Shown here: in pieces, positions 58,500 to 64,000 of the stretch
How the letters are laid out: every line of letters starts with the position of its first letter
Numbering within the stretch: the stretch's first letter is position 1
NCBI RefSeq assembly: GCF_001718695.1
Contig: NZ_CP013422.1
Span: 1,736,001 to 1,800,000 of the forward strand
Direction of reading: 5' to 3'
DNA length: 64,000 nucleotides
DNA from: Burkholderia ubonensis
GTDB lineage: Bacteria; Pseudomonadota; Gammaproteobacteria; Burkholderiales; Burkholderiaceae
Program-made: the position numbers and the translations under genes
Notes under the pieces: generated by a model
The model's database searches: none
Told to the model about the DNA's origin: nothing
What the model saw: only the letters and a program-made list of their open reading frames with translations

Positions 58500-59306
58500 A
58501 TGCATTCCCGTTTCGACCGTTTTCGCGAGACACCGCTCGGCGCGCAGCTCGAAGCGCTGATCGAGCAGCCGGACCGCTACGTCGAATTCGCCGCCCTCTC
58601 CCGCGTCGGCGTTGCCGCGATCGGCGCGATCCAGGATGAAATCGCGCAGAAATTCCCGGAAATCTCGACCGACACCACCGCACGCCAGTTCTGCGGCGCG
58701 ATGGTCGCCGACGTGATGCGCCGCCGCGGCCACGACGTCGTTCAGGCGCGCGGCCGCCTCGGCGGCGCGCTGTTCAGCTACGGCGCCGTATTCAGCGCGT
58801 ATCCGCAGGTGCTGCCGTTCTCGGACCTCGCGGCCGCGCTGGCCGAGATGCCGTCCCGGATCGCCGCGTACGCGGCGCACGTTCCCGCCGCACTCGTCAC
58901 GCGCCGCCCGGCCGGGACGGGCTTCTCGCTGGTCGAACACGCCTGCCACCTGCGCGACCTCGACGCGATCTTCGCCGCGCGCATCGATCTGGTCCGGAGC
59001 AGCGAATTGCCGGTGATCGCGTCGGTCGACGGCACCGCGCTCGCCGAACAGCGCGACTACCTCGCGCAGCCGCTCGACGAAGCGCTCGCCGCGTTCGGCC
59101 GCGGGCGCGCCGCGCTGTGCGCGACGGTCGCGGCGCTGCAGCCACAGGAACTTGCACGCTGCGGCCTGCGCGACGGCATCCGGCGCATGTCGCTCGACGA
59201 ACTTGTGCGCGAGTTGCTCGACCACGATCGCACCCATTCTCTCGAACTCGACGAACTGCTCGCCGAACTCGAGTTGCCGCCGCTTCGCCCGTCTACCGCC
59301 GAATGA
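58500..59306 (+). CDS. DinB/DUF1993-like metal-binding helical-bundle protein
   Basis: A 268-residue protein. The C-terminal ~160 residues look like a DinB four-helix bundle with metal ligands His in LVEHACHLRDLDAIF and H-x3-H in DHDRTHSLELDEL. The N-terminal ~100 residues (RFDRFRETPLGAQLEALIEQ ... ARQFCGAMVADVMRRRGHDVV) form an extra domain of unknown type. DinB-type proteins include thiol-dependent transferases; no function is claimed. It starts just after a perfect inverted repeat. The likely control is by a repressor binding it or by the RNA hairpin. Confidence 0.75.
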   Translation: MHSRFDRFRETPLGAQLEALIEQPDRYVEFAALSRVGVAAIGAIQDEIAQKFPEISTDTTARQFCGAMVADVMRRRGHDVVQARGRLGGALFSYGAVFSAYPQVLPFSDLAAALAEMPSRIAAYAAHVPAALVTRRPAGTGFSLVEHACHLRDLDAIFAARIDLVRSSELPVIASVDGTALAEQRDYLAQPLDEALAAFGRGRAALCATVAALQPQELARCGLRDGIRRMSLDELVRELLDHDRTHSLELDELLAELELPPLRPSTAE

Positions 59307-59635
59307 GCGGTCGTGCAGGTCGGTTGTCTGCGTTCACGGTTTCATCGGCACGCTCGACGCACGCGCACGGCCGGCCGCGCATCTCGTCCCGCGCCCGCGC
59401 GGCCATCGACTGACACACGCTGCGCCGGTCGAGTCGTCGCGCAGCGGCCGATCGGTGCGATTAATCAAGCGCGGGCGGCGAGCCCGCGATGCCGCTCCTC
59501 GATACCCCTACTCACCAGTCATGCGACGACCGCCTGACAACTCGTAGGCTTCGCAGAAATTTGTCTGAAAGGCACCGTTGCTAGAGTGTTCGTACAGGGT
59601 TTTCCCGATGCCGGACTGCCGAAAGGGCACGACAC
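59307..59635. other. 329-nt stretch with no supported gene
   Basis: Small open frames are present but none is convincing. The right end should carry the promoter for the secreted esterase gene. Confidence 0.45.
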
Positions 59636-60496
59636 ATGCGAGGCTCCATGAACCTGTTACGCACGTTGTGGCTACTGCTGTTGCTCGCGGCCGCCGTACC
59701 GGCCGCCGCGTTCGAGTCGCGCGTCGTCGCGATCCCGAGCGCCGCGATGAACGCGACGCTGAAGGCGACCGTCGTGCTGCCCGACGCGTATGCGCGCCTT
59801 CGGCACGGCCCGGAGCGCAGCGTCGAGCGCTTTCCGGTCGTCTATCTGCTGCACGGCTCGGGCGGCGACCATACCGACTGGACCGCGAACACGCGAATCG
59901 GCGAGCTGGCCGACCGCTACCACGTGATTCTCGTGATGCCCGACGGCGGCCGCGAAAGCTGGTACATCGACAGCCCGTTCGATTCGGGCAGCCGCTACGA
60001 GACCTTCGTCGGCAAGGAGGTGGTGTCGTACATCGACACGCATTTCCGCACGATCGCGACGAAGCATGCCCGCGCGATCACCGGCCTCAGCATGGGCGGT
60101 TTCGGCGCGCTGCGCATCGCGCTCGACCGGCCGGACGCGTTCGGCGCGGCCGGCAGCATCAGCGGCGCGGTCGATCCGCGCAAATGCGGAGACGAGCCGG
60201 GCATCGATCACGTGTTCGGCGACCCGGGGCGGCATCCGTCGTTCTGGAGCCGCAATGCGATCGTCGAGAGCGCCCGCGCATTCGCGCACCTGCACATGGA
60301 CCTGACGATCGACTGCGGGTCCGACGATTCCCTCGTCGGCGCAAACCGCACGCTGCACGAACGGCTGAACGCGCTCGGCGTGCCGCACGACTACGCGGAG
60401 CGGCCCGGCGGCCATACGTGGGACTACTGGGCGAATGCGATCCGCTATCAGGTGCTGTTCTTCGCGTCGTCGTTCCAGCACGGCGGTTACGCGTAA
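59636..60496 (+). CDS. secreted alpha/beta-hydrolase (esterase D/acetylxylan-esterase-like)
   Basis: A 286-residue exported hydrolase: signal peptide with core LLRTLWLLLLLAAAVPAAA, cut before FESRVV. It has VVYLLHGSGGDHTDW (oxyanion region), nucleophile Ser in GLSMGGFGALR (about residue 152), Asp in DCGSDDSL and His in PGGHTWDYW, a complete triad of the putative-esterase family (FrmB/XynC-like). It acts in the periplasm or outside. An in-frame ATG four codons later (59648) is an equally possible start. The substrate is unknown. Confidence 0.88.
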   Translation: MRGSMNLLRTLWLLLLLAAAVPAAAFESRVVAIPSAAMNATLKATVVLPDAYARLRHGPERSVERFPVVYLLHGSGGDHTDWTANTRIGELADRYHVILVMPDGGRESWYIDSPFDSGSRYETFVGKEVVSYIDTHFRTIATKHARAITGLSMGGFGALRIALDRPDAFGAAGSISGAVDPRKCGDEPGIDHVFGDPGRHPSFWSRNAIVESARAFAHLHMDLTIDCGSDDSLVGANRTLHERLNALGVPHDYAERPGGHTWDYWANAIRYQVLFFASSFQHGGYA

Positions 60497-60660
60497 CGCA
60501 CGAACTACCGGCGCATGGCAAGTGGGTGGAGTGTCGTATCGCACCGGCTCGCATAGCGATGTGCAATAGACGACGAGCGCGCGCGGTGGCGCGACAAGAA
60601 GGGAAAAGAAAACGGAAAACCAGCGCCGAGCGCCAGCCGAAACCACGCGCTCGGTTGCGC

Positions 60661-60891
60661 TCAGTTGTGCTGCGCCGCGTCGGCGCTCACGACCCGGTCG
60701 AAGAATTCCTGCGCGCGCGCCAGCTCGTCGAGCGCGCGATCCAGCCGGGACATCGCCATCGCATATTCGACCGACGACACGTCGTCGTCGGCTTCGCCGC
60801 GCACCGCGCGGAACGCCTGATCGACGTTGCGCGTCGCTTCGACGAAGCGTTGTGCGGCCCGGGCTTCTCGCGAACAGATGTGGGTGGACAT
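60661..60891 (-). CDS. small helical protein of unknown function
   Basis: A 76-residue protein starting at the ATG 60889-60891, preceded by GGGAGAAG at good spacing. The sequence (CSREARAAQRFVEATRNVDQ ... RLDRALDELARAQEFFDRVV) is almost wholly helical, suggesting a small coiled-coil or helical hairpin. I recognise no family. Confidence 0.55.
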   Translation of the reverse strand: MSTHICSREARAAQRFVEATRNVDQAFRAVRGEADDDVSSVEYAMAMSRLDRALDELARAQEFFDRVVSADAAQHN

Positions 60892-61164
60892 CGACACTTC
60901 TCCCTGAGGATTGCAGTGTGAAGCAAGCCGCCGCGCAGTGTGCGCGGCCCGCGTGTCGGCCGCGTGACCGACGGCCGCTTGCCGGGCGATGCGCGAATCG
61001 CCGAGCGGCGCGCTTCGTCGCGATTGTCGCGCGATGTTCGCTTGCCCGCTACGGCGAGATTGCAACAAATTCCTTGCGCACACCGCGATGATGGCGACGC
61101 CGCTGCCGGTCGTTGCGCGCGCATCGACCTTCAATCCCTGAGCCGCGCGCTCGCGGCGCGACCG

Positions 61165-62070
61165 TCACGCGCGGCCGATGCGCGGCTGCGCGACACCGCC
61201 GAACGCGGCCGCCTCGGCCGGCCCCAGATCGAACAGATCGCCGGTGAGCTCGCGCGGATGCTCGGCCGCGGGCCGGTGCCGAAGCCGCACGACGTGCGCG
61301 GGCGCGACATAGGCGGCAGCCGTTTCGATCAGCGGCACGTCGAACAGATCGCGCGTGAAGCCGCGCACGTCCTCCGTCGACGAGCGGCCGCGCAAGCGCG
61401 TGACCAGTTCGACGAAACGATCGAAATCGCCGTCGCGCGTCGCCTTGTTCACCGCCGCGAGATCGCGCGCCTTCAGCACGCTCGGCTGCGTGAGGCGCAC
61501 GAAATACGGCGCTTCGAGCTCGACCGACAGCGCGAGCGGATAGCTCCTGCCCGTTTGCTCCTTCGCGCGGCCGACGCAATCGACCACGGCCGCGCCTTGC
61601 GCGGCGCCGAGCGCCCTACCGGTGCTCACGTTGCGCAGCTGGTCCGGATACACGCGCAGGCGCGTGCCGATCGTGAGCGCGGTGGACGACGCGCACACGA
61701 GCGCGTAGTGATGCTCGCGCGGACGGCCGGACGGCAGCTTCGCGCGGCTCGTGATGAACGTGTGAGGCGGCAGCTGCCGCACCTGGCCGCTCGCATCGAC
61801 CCACGCATTCCACAACAGCACGTTGCCGCGCCCGCGCTCGGCCGCGCGCGTGCGCGCCGCGACCGGCGAGAACAGCGCGAGCAGCGAGCCCGTGCGATGC
61901 GCGGCGACCTGCGCGCTGTTGCCGAGCGGCTGGTTGATCCCCCACAGAAACCGCCCGCCCCCCAGCCGGCGCTCCCATTCCTTGCGGAGCACCACGGTGG
62001 CCAGTTCTTCGCCGGACTCGGCGCCGATCTTGGTCCAGCAAAACGTACGAGGGAGGTGTTTCAGTGTCAT
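61165..62070 (-). CDS. uncharacterised 301-residue protein divergent from a small HTH gene
   Basis: No family is certain. It begins MTLKHLPRTFCWTKIGAESG (ATG 62068-62070), then a KEWERRLGGGRFLWGINQPLGN segment spread over residues ~30-50 that recalls N-termini of an unnamed family I associate with nucleotide or RNA-binding PUA/EVE-like folds; this is only pattern memory. The middle (LWNAWVDASGQVRQLPPHTF) and end (HVVRLRHRPAAEHPRELTGD) are basic. No signal peptide or membrane segment. It is divergent across 79 nt from the HTH gene, an arrangement typical of regulator/effector pairs. Confidence 0.6.
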   Translation of the reverse strand: MTLKHLPRTFCWTKIGAESGEELATVVLRKEWERRLGGGRFLWGINQPLGNSAQVAAHRTGSLLALFSPVAARTRAAERGRGNVLLWNAWVDASGQVRQLPPHTFITSRAKLPSGRPREHHYALVCASSTALTIGTRLRVYPDQLRNVSTGRALGAAQGAAVVDCVGRAKEQTGRSYPLALSVELEAPYFVRLTQPSVLKARDLAAVNKATRDGDFDRFVELVTRLRGRSSTEDVRGFTRDLFDVPLIETAAAYVAPAHVVRLRHRPAAEHPRELTGDLFDLGPAEAAAFGGVAQPRIGRA

Positions 62071-62113
62071 CAACTTTCTCAGGGCCCAGCCGCTTGCCAG
62101 TTTCAGCAAGTCA

Positions 62114-62142
62114 TTCAACAACCGTAACTGTATAGGTATAAT
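62114..62142 (+). promoter_or_regulatory. sigma70-type promoter giving a leaderless HTH transcript
   Basis: A perfect TATAAT (62137-62142) has TTCAAC (62114-62119) 17 nt upstream. Seven to eight bases downstream lies ATG 62150, so the transcript would begin at or next to the start codon; no ribosome binding site precedes either ATG at 62141 or 62150. A leaderless message is the simplest reading. Confidence 0.5.
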
Positions 62143-62149
62143 GCATGAC

Positions 62150-62365
62150 ATGGAAGCCCCGGACGATGATTTTCCCATTGATGACCTGTTGCGCCGCTTG
62201 TCGGAAGATACCCGCTCGTCCAGCGAAATAGCGCGGCTTTCCGGAGTCAGCCAGCCGACCGTGTCGCGCCTTCGGCAGTCGAACGGCCGGCGCCTGCGCC
62301 GCAGCACGCCATTCAATAAGCTATGCAGTTTCTATGGACGTGCATCCGTCGCGGCGCCGCTATAA
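62150..62365 (+). CDS. small HTH (XRE-like) DNA-binding protein, probably frameshifted near its end
   Basis: The protein (71 codons) contains the HTH SSEIARLSGVSQPTVSRLRQ, then RRSTPFNKLCSFYG, and stops at TAA 62363-62365. A second frame, open from 62334 to 62483, carries YNELLRDAIVDAWDGSDEHG and ALLVVIKGLKDLQAKA with typical GC3 bias, and looks like the natural C-terminus. One missing base between about 62330 and 62365 would join them into a ~110-residue protein. ATG 62141 is an alternative start. Likely a DNA-binding regulator controlling itself and the divergent 301-residue gene (inference). Confidence 0.6.
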   Translation: MEAPDDDFPIDDLLRRLSEDTRSSSEIARLSGVSQPTVSRLRQSNGRRLRRSTPFNKLCSFYGRASVAAPL

Positions 62366-62483
62366 CGAATTGCTGCGCGACGCGATCGTCGACGCGTGGG
62401 ACGGCTCGGACGAGCACGGGCGCGCGCTGCTGGTCGTGATCAAGGGTTTGAAGGATTTGCAGGCGAAGGCCGAAAGCGGGTGA

Positions 62484-63028
62484 CGGCGCGCAGCGGCAAA
62501 CGGTGGAACGCCGCAACGGCCACGCGCGGGCGGTAACGGATGCGATCCGTCGCCGCCCGTTTTGCATCCGGCGACGCCGCCGACACGTCGCCGGTCAAGC
62601 GCGCGAAACTTTATTTACCTGTGGTTAAAAAAGTTTGACACGCCGTTTTCCCTGAGATAAGTTTTGCGCAAGCTTCCGGAAAGCAAACGCAGACCGGCAA
62701 GCTCATAAGACGCGCGGCGCGTCGGACATCGCCGGTCCGTTTCATCCCGTCGCCGCTCGCACGCGTGTCGTGTCGTCCGCAGCGCAGCACCGCAGCTCGC
62801 AATATCCCCGTTTTCTCTGCCGATACCGCCTGGTTTGACGAGGCAAGGTACACGGCACGACTTTGATTGGCAGTACTGCATGAGCCGCGCCGCATCGGGC
62901 CGTGGGCGGTCGCCCCGGCGCTTTCGGCGGTGCGGTCATCTGTTCGTCGCAGGCGGTAATCGGCCCGGCCCGCAGGGGGCGTATCGCGGAACGGTCGTAT
63001 CCACACAATCAGAACAACGAGGTCGACA
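62484..63028. other. 545-nt stretch before the peptidase gene, with a candidate promoter
   Basis: No gene is supported. A TTGACA (62635-62640) is followed after 17 nt by TAAGTT (62658-62663), in an AT-rich pocket (about 62610-62670), a sigma70-like promoter candidate for the lipoprotein peptidase, which would then have a leader of roughly 360 nt. Confidence 0.35.
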
Positions 63029-64000
63029 ATGCAATTCCATCCAGGAGGATTCCGTCGCGCATGGCTGCCGGCGCTGGCCGCAGCCGCGACGCTCGCCGCG
63101 TGCGGCGGCGAGGACGGCGCAGGCGTGCCGGGCGCATCCGCGCTCGCGCAAACCCAACAGGACGCGGCGTCCGCCTCGGCGGACGCCGCTGGATCGCTCG
63201 CGTCGCGCGTGTCGCCGTCCGGCGTCCCGTATGCGAATCCGGCCAGCGGCGGCCGCTATAAGCCCGTGATCGACGACGGCCAGGTGCAGCCGTCGCTGTC
63301 GGGCGCCACGATCGCCGAGGAGGCGTGGGTCGAGACGCCCGTCGACTCCGACGGCGACGGCGCGAAGGACCGGATTCACGTGCGCGTCGTGCGGCCGACC
63401 GAAACCGCGTCGGGCGCGCGCACGCCGGTGATCGTGCTGGCGAGCCCCTACTACAACAACCTCGCCGACAGCCCGAACCACAACGTCGACGTCGAGCTCG
63501 ACGGCACGCCGCATCCCGCCGCTTCCGGCGGCGCGCGCATCATGGCCGCCGCGCCGCAGACGCGGATCCTGCAGCAGGTCGAAGCGGCCGCCGCGGGACG
63601 TTCTTGGATCGAGGGGTATTTCGTGCAGCGCGGCTTCACGATCGTGTATGCGGATTCGCTCGGCACCGCCGGCTCGGACGGCTGCCCGACGATCCTGACG
63701 CGCGACGAATCGGTGGCGATGGCGTCGGTGATCCGTTGGCTCGGCCGCGGCGCGAGTGCGAAGGACGCGAGCGGCAAGCCGGTCGTCGCGAGCTGGTCGA
63801 CGGGCCACGTCGGCATGTACGGCGTGTCGTACGACGGCACGCTGCCGAAGATGGTCGCGAGCCTGCGCACGCGCGGCCTCGACGCGATCGTGCCGGTCGC
63901 CGGCCTGTCGAACATGTACGGCTACTACCGCTCGGGCGGGCTCGTGCGCGCGCCCGACGGCTACCAGGGCGAGGACGTCGACGTCTACATCAAGGCGCTG
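63029..64000 (+). CDS. S15/CocE-type Xaa-Pro dipeptidyl-peptidase-like lipoprotein (partial, C-terminus outside window)
   Basis: The first 324 codons of an exported lipoprotein: signal peptide ending LAAAATLAAC with lipobox L-A-A-C, then a spacer, IAEEAWVETPVDSDGDGAKDRIHV (a calcium-like DxDxDG loop), and the catalytic Ser in GHVGMYGVSYDGTLPKMVA, the G-x-S-Y-x-G-T-x-P pattern of X-Pro dipeptidyl-peptidases and CocE-type acylhydrolases. The start ATG 63029 has GAGG six bases before; a better-looking GGAGG precedes an ATG at 63061, but that ATG is out of frame. The gene continues past the window. Confidence 0.85.
   Translation, partial: MQFHPGGFRRAWLPALAAAATLAACGGEDGAGVPGASALAQTQQDAASASADAAGSLASRVSPSGVPYANPASGGRYKPVIDDGQVQPSLSGATIAEEAWVETPVDSDGDGAKDRIHVRVVRPTETASGARTPVIVLASPYYNNLADSPNHNVDVELDGTPHPAASGGARIMAAAPQTRILQQVEAAAAGRSWIEGYFVQRGFTIVYADSLGTAGSDGCPTILTRDESVAMASVIRWLGRGASAKDASGKPVVASWSTGHVGMYGVSYDGTLPKMVASLRTRGLDAIVPVAGLSNMYGYYRSGGLVRAPDGYQGEDVDVYIKAL

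Noticed and set aside
59307..59635. Short plus-strand frames between the DinB and esterase genes
   Set aside because: They overlap each other, lack ribosome binding sites and have no recognisable sequence.
63061..63100. ATG at 63061 preceded by a strong GGAGG as the peptidase start
   Set aside because: It is out of frame with the lipoprotein signal and the catalytic domain; ATG 63029 is the in-frame start.

Overview
This window looks like a piece of a Burkholderia genome, most likely the Burkholderia cepacia complex and plausibly a secondary chromosome. The reasons are high G+C with strong GC3 codon bias, dense LysR and GlxA-type regulators, a Burkholderiales-type porin, DUF2957 lipoproteins, and a glycine-betaine catabolic locus laid out as in Burkholderia and Pseudomonas. 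The species and replicon are inference. I see no rRNA, tRNA, CRISPR array, insertion sequence or prophage module.

Layout. 1-7.4 kb: a partial choline-type binding protein, a LysR regulator, malic enzyme MaeB, a class V aminotransferase, and a LysR/SDR divergent pair. 7.4-13.5 kb: a decayed AraC fragment, a GlxA-type regulator, then a polar amino-acid binding protein with a three-subunit flavin dehydrogenase of the opine/D-hydroxyproline type and its divergent LysR. 13.6-16.6 kb: YbjQ, an MFS exporter, a porin. 16.9-20.6 kb: choline-O-sulfate locus (choX, betC, divergent LysR). 20.7 kb: purU. 21.7-37.5 kb: one long minus-strand run for glycine betaine breakdown (glyA, dipeptidase-like, DUF5943, dgcA, dgcB, etfA, etfB, gbcA, gbcB, binding protein, APC permease) with the activator gbdR divergent. 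38-42 kb: a zinc-ribbon membrane protein, an atypical NRAMP transporter, formaldehyde dehydrogenase fdhA. 42.3-46.2 kb: betIBA with a clear BetI operator. 46.3-52.1 kb: an uncharacterised 373-aa protein and a secreted/envelope cluster (PraB-like, OmpW, two paralogous DUF2957 lipoproteins). 52.9-64 kb: an ABC-2 exporter, MBL-fold protein, hybrid histidine kinase, YCII and DinB proteins, a secreted esterase, an unknown 301-aa protein divergent from a small HTH protein, and the start of an S15-type lipoprotein peptidase.

The centre is a nearly complete route: choline-O-sulfate to choline (BetC), to betaine aldehyde and glycine betaine (BetA, BetB), to dimethylglycine (GbcAB), to sarcosine (DgcAB with an ETF). 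Formaldehyde from the demethylations is handled by FdhA, and C1 units by GlyA and PurU. Sarcosine oxidase is not in the window.

The most striking observation is that five genes of this route carry reading-frame lesions visible directly in the sequence: betC (two that compensate), gbcB (a 7-nt tandem duplication), the etfB-like gene, betI (a lengthened A-run) and betB (17 extra nt between 5-nt direct repeats at the start codon). Elsewhere in the window I find one comparable lesion (a small HTH gene) and one gene remnant. This is either real pathway decay or clustered sequence error. Other points of interest are the DUF2957/OmpW/PraB-like cluster, a 23-bp perfect inverted repeat covering the ribosome binding site of a DinB-family gene, and the unknown gene pair at 61-62.5 kb.
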